This document shows, piece by piece, positions 37,722 through 45,894 of a stretch of 64,000 nucleotides of DNA (the stretch's first letter is position 1; the number at the start of each line of letters is the position of its first letter). The position numbers and the translations under genes are program-made. The stretch is from assembly GCF_936943645.1 (NCBI RefSeq), contig NZ_CAKZJO010000052.1, positions 185,816-249,815 on the forward strand, read 5' to 3'. The notes beneath the pieces were generated by a model that saw nothing but the letters and a program-made list of their open reading frames with translations, was not told the DNA's origin and did not search any database. This stretch comes from an uncultured Bradyrhizobium sp. (GTDB lineage: Bacteria > Pseudomonadota > Alphaproteobacteria > Rhizobiales > Xanthobacteraceae).

Positions 37722-38492
37722 ATGGATCTCGGTCTCAAAGGAAAGAACGCCATCGTGCTCGGCGGCACGCGCGGCATCGGGCGGGCGATCGCGGCAACGC
37801 TCGCCGGCGAAGGCGCCAATGTCGCGGTGTGCGCGCGCAATGCCGATCAGGTCGCAACCACCGTCGCTGAATTGAGGGCGAGCGGCATCAAGGCGACCGG
37901 CGGCGCAGTCGACGTCACCGACGGCGCGGCGCTGAAGTCCTGGATCGAGGGTGCCGCAAAGGAGCTTGGCGGCGTCGACCTGCTGTTCTCCAATGCCGGC
38001 GCGATGGCGCAGGGTCACGATCCCGCATCCTGGCAGCAGAATTTCCAGCTCGACGTTCTCGGCGCCGTGCACGCGTTCGATGCCGCGCGGCCATTTCTCG
38101 AAGTGAGCGGCGCTGGAAGCGGCGATGCCGCCTTCGTCATCATCTCGTCGATCTCGGCGGCGCAGGCCGACACCGCAAGCTCCTACGGCCCGATCAAGGC
38201 CGCGCTGATCCACATGGCCAAGGGACTGGCGCGGCAATACGCCAGGAAGAAGATCCGCGTGAACGTTGTCTCGCCCGGCACCGTCTATTTCAAGGGCGGC
38301 GTCTGGGAGATGATCGAGAAGAACATGCCCGACCGCTACAACGACGCGATGAGGCGCAATCCGACCGGACGCATGGCAACGCCGCAGGACATCGCCAATG
38401 CCGCGGTGTTTCTGGCGAGCCCGGTCTCGGGGTTCACGACGGGGTCCAATCTCGTCGTGGACGGCGCGATCTCGAACCGGGTGAATTTTTGA
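37722..38492 (+). CDS. Short-chain dehydrogenase/reductase
   Basis: A 256-residue SDR with Rossmann fold. The cofactor motif GGTRGIGRA is at 14-22, NAG follows (SNAGAMA), and the catalytic Ser and Tyr-x3-Lys (ISSISAAQADTASSYGPIK, split by residue) are present. The C-terminus ends SGFTTGSNLVVDGAIS, the usual SDR substrate-loop end. The Arg in ARNADQV at the second strand suggests NADPH use. The ATG at 37722 follows AAAGGAAAG; an upstream in-frame ATG lies within the repeat. Substrate unknown. Confidence 0.92.
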   Translation: MDLGLKGKNAIVLGGTRGIGRAIAATLAGEGANVAVCARNADQVATTVAELRASGIKATGGAVDVTDGAALKSWIEGAAKELGGVDLLFSNAGAMAQGHDPASWQQNFQLDVLGAVHAFDAARPFLEVSGAGSGDAAFVIISSISAAQADTASSYGPIKAALIHMAKGLARQYARKKIRVNVVSPGTVYFKGGVWEMIEKNMPDRYNDAMRRNPTGRMATPQDIANAAVFLASPVSGFTTGSNLVVDGAISNRVNF

Positions 38493-38517
38493 GGTGCGAC
38501 AACGTTCGTAACCCACC

Positions 38518-38646
38518 CGTCATCCTGAGGTGCGAAGCTTGCGATGCGAGGCATCGCAGGCTGAGCCTCGAAAGATGCACGGCCCCGATGCAGCCGGGCC
38601 GTCGCCCTTCGAGGGCCGCTAAAGAAGCGGCCACCTCAGGGTGACG
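38518..38646. repeat. Dispersed repeat (CGTCATCCTGAGGTG family)
   Basis: Ends CGTCATCCTGAGGTG and CACCTCAGGGTGACG pair with one mismatch over about 129 bp. Internal hairpins include GCGATGC/GCATCGC (near 38541-38557) and GGCCGC/GCGGCC (near 38614-38632). It fills most of the 183-bp gap between the convergent SDR and dnaE2 genes. Confidence 0.85.
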
Positions 38647-38675
38647 GTGAGAGATTTTCGCCCGTTGAACAGGTC

Positions 38676-41600
38676 TCAATGAAAGTCCCGCGACGGCGGC
38701 AGGATGCGGACGTTGCGGGGGTGGCGGATTTTTTGCGCGGGCATGTCCGCGAGCGAGCGGGGGTCTTCGTTGAGCGGCTCGACCAATGTGGCGCCTGCCG
38801 GCACCGGATGCTTGCGGCTCAGCGCGTCGTTGGCAAGGCTGACCAGATCGTGCGAGCGGTCGATCATGCGCTGGGCGATCAGATGCGTCACCTTCTCGGG
38901 GCTGCTCTGGATATAGCCCTGGACCTCGATGAGGCGCGCGCCCATCACCTCCTTGCGATACTGCTCCATGACCTTGGGCCACACCACGACATTGGCGATG
39001 CCGGTCTCGTCCTCCAGTGTCATGAAGACGACGCCGCTGGCGCTGCCCGGCCGCTGCCGCACCAGCACCACGCCGGCGCAGCGGACGCGGCGCCGCTCGT
39101 TCTCGTGGTTGATCTCCCTGCAGGCGACGATGCGCTCGCGCGAAAACATCTCGCGCAGAAACTCCATCGGATGGCCCTTCAGCGAGAGCCGGATGGTCTG
39201 GTAGTCCGCGACAACCTGCTCGGGGAGCGGCATCTCGGGCAGCGGCTTTGCGTGCTCGTCCGGCTGCTCGCGCGCGGTCGCCGCCTCGAACAGCGGCAGC
39301 GGCACGTCGTCGGGCAATCGCCGCACCTGCCACAGCGCCTCGCGGCGGTCGAGCCCGAGCGAGCGGAACGCGTCGGCATCCGCCAGCAGGATCAGCGCGG
39401 GCTTGGGCAGGCCGGTGTCACGGGCGAAGTCTTCGAGCGAGGTGAAGGCACGGCGGTTGCGGGCGGCGACGATGCGGTCGGCCCAGTCTTGCTCCACCTC
39501 ACTTAAGGCCGCACGGGAAGTGGTAGGGCTCTCTCCCCCCTTGTGGGGGAGAGTTGGAGAGAGGGGTAAGCCACGACCACCGTCCGTGCGGCTCACCCCT
39601 CTCCCTACCCCTCCCCCACAAGGGGGGAGGGAACCCATCCGTTCGTGCGTCCCTGACTCCTGTTCATCCACGCTTCGCTTGCGCAACGCCTGGCTCCTTT
39701 TCAGCCTCTCCTCATCTTCATCGAGCCAGTGGAAACCGTCGATCTGGCGGAAGCCGAGGCGCACGGCGCAATATCTTTTGCCGGTGTTCTCCAGCGTGTT
39801 CTGCGCAAAGCTGTGGGACACGTCGATGTCACGCACCTCGACGCCATTCTTGCGGGCATCGCCGACGATCTGTGCCGGGGCGTAAAAGCCCATCGGCTGC
39901 GAGTTCAACAGGCCGCAGCAGAACGCGTCGGGGTGGTGATGCTTCAGCCATGACGAGATATAGACGAGTTGCGCGAAGCTCGCGGCATGGCTCTCCGGAA
40001 AGCCGTAGGAGCCGAAGCCCTTGATCTGGTCAAAACAGCTTCTGGCGAAATTGGCATCGTAGCCGCGCGCCACCATGTTGCCGATCAGCTTCTCCTCGTA
40101 CTGGCCGATGGTGCCGACATTGCGGAAGGTCGCCATCGAGCGGCGCAGGCCATTGGCTTCCTCGGAGGTGAATTTCGCCGCCTCGATCGCGATGCGCATC
40201 GCCTGCTCCTGAAACAGGGGCACGCCCTTGGTCTTGTGCAGCACCTTGTAGAGCTCGTCCGCAGGACCATGCTCTGGGGATGGCGAGGGATAGGTCACCT
40301 TCTCCAGACCGTTTCGCCGCCTCAAGTAAGGATGCACCATGTCGCCCTGGATCGGCCCCGGACGCACGATCGCGACCTCGATGACGAGATCGTAGAAGGT
40401 CCGCGGCTTCAGGCGCGGCAGCATGTTCATCTGGGCGCGGCTCTCGACCTGGAACACGCCGAGCGACTCGCCTCGTTGCAGCATTTGATAAACTTCGTCG
40501 TCATCCTCCCCCTTGATATCCGCCAGCACGTAGCGCTTGCCCTTGTGCTGGTCGATCAAGTCAAAACATTTCCTGATGCAGGTCAGCATGCCCAGGGCGA
40601 GCACGTCGACCTTCATCATATGAAGCGCATCGACGTCGTCCTTGTCCCATTCGATGAAGGTGCGATCGTCCATCGCGGCATTGCCGATGGGGACATAGGT
40701 GTCGAGCCGGTCCTGGGTCAGCACATAGCCGCCGACATGCTGGGACAGATGGCGCGGGAATTCGATCAGCTCGGTCGCAAGCTCGACCGCGAGATTGATC
40801 ATGGGATTGCTGGGATCGAGCCCGGCCTGCCGGACCTGCATGTCATTGAGGCCCTTGCCCCAGCTGCCCCAGACGGTGTCGGCGAGCGCGGCGGTGACGT
40901 CCTCGGTCAGGCCCAGCGCCTTGCCGACGTCGCGGATGGCGCTGCGCGGACGGTAGTGGATGACGGTGGCGATGATCGCGGCACGGTGGCGGCCGTAGCG
41001 GCGATAGACATATTGCATCACCTCCTCGCGCCGCGAATGCTCGAAATCGACGTCGATGTCGGGCGGCTCCAGCCGCTCCTTGGAGATGAATCGCTCGAAC
41101 AGTAGGTCCACCTTGGTCGGGTCGACCGAGGTGATGCCGAGCACGTAGCACACGGCCGAATTCGCCGCCGATCCGCGGCCCTGGCACAGAATGTTCTGGC
41201 TGCGCGCGTAGTGCACGATGTCGTGCACGGTGAGGAAGTAATGCGCGTATTTCAGCTCGGCGATCAGCGCGAGCTCCTTGTTGAGCGTCGCGCGCAGCTT
41301 GTCGTCGATCTCGCCGCCGAAATATTTGTCGACGCCCGCCCAGGTCAGGTCCTCCAGATGTCCCTGCGCGGTCTTGCCCGGCGGCACCGGCTCGTCAGGA
41401 TACTGGTATTTGAGCTGATCGAGCGTGAAGTCGATGCGATCGGCAAACCGCATGGTTTCCGCGATGGCCGCGGGGAAGTCGCGGAACAGCCGCGCCATCT
41501 CGCGTGGTGTCTTCAAGAACCGCTCGGCATTGGCTTCCAGCGTCCGCCCCACAGCCTCGATCGTGGTCTTCTCGCGGATGCAGGTCAGCACGTCCTGAAG

Positions 41601-42218
41601 CGGCCGGCGGCCGGCATCATGATAGAGCACCTCGTTGGTCGCAAGCAGCGGCACTTTTGCCTTGGCGGCGAGATCATCCAGCTGTGCCAGGCGGCGGCGG
41701 TCGTCGCCACGATAGATCAGGCTCGCCGCCAGCCATACCCCCTCGGCGCCGCTGGTCCTGAGCCTGGCAAGGATATCGAGCGCCTGCACGGGATCGAAAC
41801 GATGCGGCAGCGTCAGGATCAGAAGCTGGCCTTCCGAGAATGCGAGAAGATCGGCAAAGGCGAGACGACATTCGCCCTTCTCGATCCGCGTGATGTCGTT
41901 CCCACGCTTGCCCCGGGTCAGGAGCTGGCACAGTCGGCCATAAGCGGCGCGGTCGCGCGGATAAACAAGAATGTCGGGCGTGCCGTCGACGAAGACGATG
42001 CGCGCGCCGATCAAGAGTTTCGGCTTGTGCAGCACCTTGTCATTGTCGAGCTCGTTCCAGGCCCGCACCACGCCGGCGAGCGTGTTGTGATCGGCAATAC
42101 CGATCGCGGGAATGCCGAGCTTGCTCGCCTGATGCACATAGGCGCGCGGATCCGAGCCGCCGCGCAGGAAGGAGAAATTGGTGGTGATGCCGATCTCGGC
42201 GTAAGCGGGAGCCATCAT
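38676..42218 (-). CDS. dnaE2: Error-prone DNA polymerase DnaE2 with in-frame repeat insertion
   Basis: DnaE2 is the alpha-type polymerase of the SOS mutasome with ImuA and ImuB. The 1180-residue product has the PHP start (YAEIGITTNFSFLRGGSDP), the catalytic PPDIDVDFEH (about 386-395), and the C-terminal OB fold (GVVFMTLEDETGIANVVVWP). The ATG at 42218 overlaps the imuB stop (ATGA). Residues about 863-896 (for example GSLPPCGGGVGRG and LPLSPTLPHKGGE) are encoded by a palindromic repeat (39531-39631) in the linker after GFRQIDGFHW. The frame is kept, so the protein is likely functional. Confidence 0.95.
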   Translation of the reverse strand: MMAPAYAEIGITTNFSFLRGGSDPRAYVHQASKLGIPAIGIADHNTLAGVVRAWNELDNDKVLHKPKLLIGARIVFVDGTPDILVYPRDRAAYGRLCQLLTRGKRGNDITRIEKGECRLAFADLLAFSEGQLLILTLPHRFDPVQALDILARLRTSGAEGVWLAASLIYRGDDRRRLAQLDDLAAKAKVPLLATNEVLYHDAGRRPLQDVLTCIREKTTIEAVGRTLEANAERFLKTPREMARLFRDFPAAIAETMRFADRIDFTLDQLKYQYPDEPVPPGKTAQGHLEDLTWAGVDKYFGGEIDDKLRATLNKELALIAELKYAHYFLTVHDIVHYARSQNILCQGRGSAANSAVCYVLGITSVDPTKVDLLFERFISKERLEPPDIDVDFEHSRREEVMQYVYRRYGRHRAAIIATVIHYRPRSAIRDVGKALGLTEDVTAALADTVWGSWGKGLNDMQVRQAGLDPSNPMINLAVELATELIEFPRHLSQHVGGYVLTQDRLDTYVPIGNAAMDDRTFIEWDKDDVDALHMMKVDVLALGMLTCIRKCFDLIDQHKGKRYVLADIKGEDDDEVYQMLQRGESLGVFQVESRAQMNMLPRLKPRTFYDLVIEVAIVRPGPIQGDMVHPYLRRRNGLEKVTYPSPSPEHGPADELYKVLHKTKGVPLFQEQAMRIAIEAAKFTSEEANGLRRSMATFRNVGTIGQYEEKLIGNMVARGYDANFARSCFDQIKGFGSYGFPESHAASFAQLVYISSWLKHHHPDAFCCGLLNSQPMGFYAPAQIVGDARKNGVEVRDIDVSHSFAQNTLENTGKRYCAVRLGFRQIDGFHWLDEDEERLKRSQALRKRSVDEQESGTHERMGSLPPCGGGVGRGVSRTDGGRGLPLSPTLPHKGGESPTTSRAALSEVEQDWADRIVAARNRRAFTSLEDFARDTGLPKPALILLADADAFRSLGLDRREALWQVRRLPDDVPLPLFEAATAREQPDEHAKPLPEMPLPEQVVADYQTIRLSLKGHPMEFLREMFSRERIVACREINHENERRRVRCAGVVLVRQRPGSASGVVFMTLEDETGIANVVVWPKVMEQYRKEVMGARLIEVQGYIQSSPEKVTHLIAQRMIDRSHDLVSLANDALSRKHPVPAGATLVEPLNEDPRSLADMPAQKIRHPRNVRILPPSRDFH
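39531..39631. repeat. Palindromic repeat inside dnaE2 coding sequence
   Basis: Two 40-nt arms (39531-39570 and 39592-39631) are near-perfect reverse complements around a 21-nt loop. Both arms contain the CCCCCCTTGTGGGGGA core. On the coding strand they translate in frame as Pro/Gly-rich peptide. The same sort of element is normally intergenic in these genomes, and its relatives occupy 12814-13004 and 49078-49223. Confidence 0.9.
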
Positions 42219-43810
42219 GCGAAGAGACCGTGCACATACCAGTTGGGCGGCGCGGGCTTGCCGTCGGCGTCGAACACCTCGCCCTCGTAGAGACCGTCGC
42301 GAAAGATCCAGAAGCGCAGGCCCTCGGCATCCTCGATGCGGAAATAATCCCGCGTCAGCTGCTTGCCGTCCTGCCGCCACCATTCCATGGCGATGCGCTC
42401 GGGTCCTTCCACCCGCACCACCGCATGTTTTGCGCGCCGCCAGGTGAATTGATGCGGCGGACCGTCGGGCACCGTCGCGAACGGCACGGTGACCGGCTCC
42501 GGCTTGTCGAATAGCCGCAAGGGGCGCAGCGGCGGCTCGTTCTCGGCACGCGCGGGCCATTCGGCCTGCATGGCGGCGGCGAGATGATGCTGCGCGGGCG
42601 CGGCCAGCACCGCCTGCTCGGGGATATGGGTATCCTCGGGCAGGTGCACGATCACGCGCTTGCCGCCGATGCGCGCGGCGATGCGGTCGATCAGCGCGGC
42701 GAGCTCGTCATTGTCGTGGACATGGGCATCGAGATCGCGCTGCTCCTGCACCACGATCTCGGTGCGGCTCGCCGACAGGCGCACCATGTCGAAGCCGAAG
42801 CCGGGATCGAGGGGATCGGCGAGCGCATCGAGCCGCTCGCGGAACAGGCGGTCGATCACCGCGCTGCGCGTCACGGGACGCCCCGTCTCGACCATGATCG
42901 CACGCACCGCGCCGTCGGTACGGAAGAAGGCGGCCTCCAGCCGCCGCGCGCCCTTGCCCTGTTTCTCCATGGACGCGATCAACGTGTCGGCGAGCCGCGA
43001 CAGCGTCATCGCGATCATGGTGTCGGTCGCGATCGGCTCGGCGAAGCGCTTCTCGACGATGTAATCGGGCAGCGGCTTGCGCGGGTTGATCGGCGCATCG
43101 CCCTGCCCCAGCGCATGGGCGAGCAACGTGGAGAACCGCGCGCCGAACCGCGCCGTGATCTCGCTCGGCCTGCGCGCGGCGACGTCGCCGATGGTCTTCA
43201 GGCCGGCGCGGCGCAGGCCGGTGGTGACGGCCTCGTCCGCGCCGAGCGCGGATACCGGAAACCGGTCGATCGCCGCCGCCTCCCCGCCATCGGGAATGAT
43301 GCTGCCGGAGGTCTGCCGCGTCAGCGTGCGCGCGCAGACCGAGGTGCCGGCGATCGCCGCCCCCACGGCAAAGCCCTGGCGGGCCAGCGCCTGGACCAGT
43401 GTTCGCAACAGCGCGGCCTCGCCGCCGAACAGATGCGCGCAGCCGGTGATGTCGAGGAACAGCCCGTGCGGCGGATCGAGCGCCACCAGCGGCGTGAAGC
43501 GGTCGCACCAATCGGCGATGTCGCTCAGCGTCTTGGCATCGGCCACGACATCGGCGTCGAACACACGCAAATCCGGGCACATCGCCCGCGCATTGGCCAG
43601 CGGCTGGCCGATATACAGGCCGAGACGCTCGGCGGCCTCGTCCAGCGCATGGATCACCAACGCATTGACGTCCTTGATGACGACAATGCTCGGCTCATGA
43701 TTGGCGTTACCCAGCCCGGCGCTGTTGAAAAACCGCTGAATCCGATCGATCGGCAGGCGCGGCAGCCACAGGCTGAGAATACGTCGACGGTTCACTGAAC
43801 TGGCACTCAT
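42215..43810 (-). CDS. imuB: Inactive Y-family polymerase-like mutasome protein ImuB
   Basis: A 531-residue Y-family polymerase homologue that scaffolds the DnaE2 mutasome through the beta clamp. It begins NRRRILSLWLPRLPIDRIQR and retains the Y-family fold (GLFLDITGCAHLFGGEAAL; LKTIGDVAARRPSEITARFG), with the catalytic acids reduced as usual in ImuB. The C-terminus (YFRIEDAEGLRFWIFRDGLY) is the conserved ImuB tail. The ATG at 43810 lies within the end of imuA (104-nt overlap) and the stop overlaps dnaE2 by 4 nt, giving a tightly coupled operon. Confidence 0.92.
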   Translation of the reverse strand: MSASSVNRRRILSLWLPRLPIDRIQRFFNSAGLGNANHEPSIVVIKDVNALVIHALDEAAERLGLYIGQPLANARAMCPDLRVFDADVVADAKTLSDIADWCDRFTPLVALDPPHGLFLDITGCAHLFGGEAALLRTLVQALARQGFAVGAAIAGTSVCARTLTRQTSGSIIPDGGEAAAIDRFPVSALGADEAVTTGLRRAGLKTIGDVAARRPSEITARFGARFSTLLAHALGQGDAPINPRKPLPDYIVEKRFAEPIATDTMIAMTLSRLADTLIASMEKQGKGARRLEAAFFRTDGAVRAIMVETGRPVTRSAVIDRLFRERLDALADPLDPGFGFDMVRLSASRTEIVVQEQRDLDAHVHDNDELAALIDRIAARIGGKRVIVHLPEDTHIPEQAVLAAPAQHHLAAAMQAEWPARAENEPPLRPLRLFDKPEPVTVPFATVPDGPPHQFTWRRAKHAVVRVEGPERIAMEWWRQDGKQLTRDYFRIEDAEGLRFWIFRDGLYEGEVFDADGKPAPPNWYVHGLFA

Positions 43811-44495
43811 CACAATTCCATTCCATGATCCACCGGCCGCATTGGCCATGACGATTGCGCAACAGCTCGGCATCGAAGCGCGGCGCGCCCCAGGCGCTCC
43901 ACATCGGCCCCGGCGGCGAATGCGCCGCGCGCAGCATCCATCGCGTCTCCGCGGTCGAGGGCAGCGGCTGGGCGGCCATGCGCAGCATCAGGCCGGTGAC
44001 GCCGGAACCTTGCGCGGCCAGCGTCAGCTTGCGGCTCGCCACCAGATCGAACTGCCTGACATCGCCCCAGAGCTCGAGCACGACAGCGCCCAGCGCGTCG
44101 CAGGCGAGTGCATCGGCGGAGCTGCGTAGCGCGCTCTCGACATCGGCGGCGCGCACCAGCACCACGCGGCGCGGATCGAGGCCGAGTTCGGCGAGCCCGC
44201 TCATCGACAGCGCGCCGGTTTCCAGTTCCGAAAAATCCTGTCGCACCCACAGCAGCGGCCGCTGCGCCGAGACGCGTCCCGCCAGCCCCATGACGAACCC
44301 CGTGGCAGCCGTGCCCTGGCGCCCCTCGCAAAACACCTCGTGGATCGCCGCGCGCGCGAGCCCGCCCTTCAGCACGGCATCGACCTCGCGATGGCCGAGC
44401 GCGATGCGCTCGTGCTGATGCACGACCTCCGCCGTCTCGATCCGTTCGATCTGGCCGCGCAAGGTCGCAAGCGCGCTCATGCGTGCGCCGCTCAT
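43707..44495 (-). CDS. imuA: Mutasome accessory protein ImuA (RecA/SulA-like)
   Basis: A 262-residue ImuA-type protein, first gene of the SOS mutasome operon. It shows the RecA-like core without a good Walker A: VDAVLKGGLARAAIHEVFCE, then PLLWVRQDFSELETGALS and RVVLVRAADVESALRSSADA. WMLRAAHSPPGPMWSAWGAP is the conserved C-terminal part. The ATG at 44495 has AAGGAG 8 nt upstream; an internal ATG at 44480 is less likely. A LexA box at 44562-44576 precedes it by 67 bp. Confidence 0.9.
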   Translation of the reverse strand: MSGARMSALATLRGQIERIETAEVVHQHERIALGHREVDAVLKGGLARAAIHEVFCEGRQGTAATGFVMGLAGRVSAQRPLLWVRQDFSELETGALSMSGLAELGLDPRRVVLVRAADVESALRSSADALACDALGAVVLELWGDVRQFDLVASRKLTLAAQGSGVTGLMLRMAAQPLPSTAETRWMLRAAHSPPGPMWSAWGAPRFDAELLRNRHGQCGRWIMEWNCDECQFSEPSTYSQPVAAAPADRSDSAVFQQRRAG

Positions 44496-44561
44496 GCTCG
44501 CCGCTCCTTCAGGGGTGAGTGCCGAAATTCCTGGAAATAAGAACCTACGGCTGGCTCATTT

Positions 44562-44576
44562 GTTCATGATATGTTC
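44562..44576. promoter_or_regulatory. LexA/SOS box, GTTC-N7-GTTC
   Basis: GTTC (44562-44565), 7 nt, GTTC (44573-44576) is an exact match to the direct-repeat LexA site of alphaproteobacteria (GTTC-N7-GTTC, read GAAC-N7-GAAC on the other strand). It lies in the 163-bp divergent gap, 67 bp from imuA and 83 bp from the radical-SAM gene, next to an AT-rich stretch (TAATATAAAG). One site could repress both directions. Confidence 0.85.
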
Positions 44577-44658
44577 TAATATAAAGCTAACGCCGGCCGG
44601 TGAGTCAATCGAATTGCGGCTCATTCGGATTCGTCAGCTGAATCAAAGGGATTCCGGG

Positions 44659-45894
44659 ATGGACGTACAACGCAAGCTGGAAATTCTGGCGGATGCCGCC
44701 AAGTACGACGCCTCGTGCGCCTCCAGCGGCACCGAGAAGCGGGATTCCAGCGACCGCAAGGGCATGGGCTCGACCGCGCCGGGCATGGGCATCTGCCATT
44801 CCTATGCGCCGGACGGACGCTGCATCTCGCTGCTCAAGGTGCTGCTGACCAACGCCTGCAATTACGACTGCCTCTATTGCGTCAACCGCGCCTCCTCGAA
44901 CGTAGCCCGCGCCCGCTTCACCGTCGACGAGGTGGTCAAGCTGACGCTCGACTTCTACCGGCGCAATTACATCGAGGGCCTGTTCCTCTCCTCCGGCATC
45001 ATCCGCAGCCCCGACTACACCATGGAGCAGGTCGTCAGCGTCGCGCGAAGCTTGCGCGAGGTGCATCACTTCCGCGGCTACATCCACCTCAAGACCATTC
45101 CCGAGGCCGACGACGCGCTGATCGCGGAGGCCGGCAAATATGCCGACCGCCTCTCCATCAACATCGAGATGCCCGAGGAGACGAGCCTGCAGCAATTCGC
45201 ACCCGAGAAGGACGTCCGCGCCATCCGTCGCACCATGGGCCGGCTGCGGCTGAAGCTCGACGAGGCCGAGGAGAACCGCGTAGCGAAGACGAAGGCCAGG
45301 CCGCAACGTTTCGCGCCGGCCGGCCAGAGCACGCAGATGATCGTCGGCGCAGATAGCGCCTCCGACCACACCATTCTCCACACCAGTTCCAATCTCTACG
45401 GCTCGTACAAGCTGCGGCGCGTCTATTACTCCGCCTTCAGCCCGATCCCCGACGCCAGCCGGGCCTTGCCGCTGGTGCAGCCGCCGCTGCTGCGCGAGCA
45501 CCGGCTCTACCAGGCCGACTGGCTGATGCGGTTCTACGGCTTCGACGTTACGGAGATCGTCGACGACAGCGCCATGCTGCCGCTCGACATCGATCCGAAG
45601 CTCGCCTGGGCGCTGCGCCACCGCGACCGCTTTCCGCTCGACGTCAACCGCGCCAGCCGCGAGGAGCTGCTGCGCGTGCCCGGCTTCGGCACCAAGGCGG
45701 TCGAACGCATCATCGCGACGCGTCGCACCACCACGATCCGCCTCTCCGATTTGGCGCGGCTGCATGTGCCCAGGCACAAGGCGCTGCCGTTCATCGTCCT
45801 CAGCGATCACCGCCCGTCCCCGCATCGCCTCGATGCGGCCGGGCTGATCGAACGTTTCAAGCCCAAAGCAACGCAATTGGGGTTTGGCTTCTGA
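44659..45894 (+). CDS. Radical-SAM putative DNA modification/repair protein (TIGR03916-type)
   Basis: A 411-residue radical-SAM protein. The 4Fe-4S/SAM motif is CNYDCLYC (C67, C71, C74), preceded by extra cysteines (C46, C55). The C-terminus carries a helix-hairpin-helix DNA-binding unit (LLRVPGFGTKAVERIIATRR, about 329-348). The N-terminus MDVQRKLEILADAAKYDASC and pairing with a DUF4130-UdgX protein match the family annotated as putative DNA modification/repair radical-SAM protein. The reaction is unknown. It overlaps the next gene by 1 nt (TGATG) and lies downstream of the LexA box. Confidence 0.9.
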   Translation: MDVQRKLEILADAAKYDASCASSGTEKRDSSDRKGMGSTAPGMGICHSYAPDGRCISLLKVLLTNACNYDCLYCVNRASSNVARARFTVDEVVKLTLDFYRRNYIEGLFLSSGIIRSPDYTMEQVVSVARSLREVHHFRGYIHLKTIPEADDALIAEAGKYADRLSINIEMPEETSLQQFAPEKDVRAIRRTMGRLRLKLDEAEENRVAKTKARPQRFAPAGQSTQMIVGADSASDHTILHTSSNLYGSYKLRRVYYSAFSPIPDASRALPLVQPPLLREHRLYQADWLMRFYGFDVTEIVDDSAMLPLDIDPKLAWALRHRDRFPLDVNRASREELLRVPGFGTKAVERIIATRRTTTIRLSDLARLHVPRHKALPFIVLSDHRPSPHRLDAAGLIERFKPKATQLGFGF

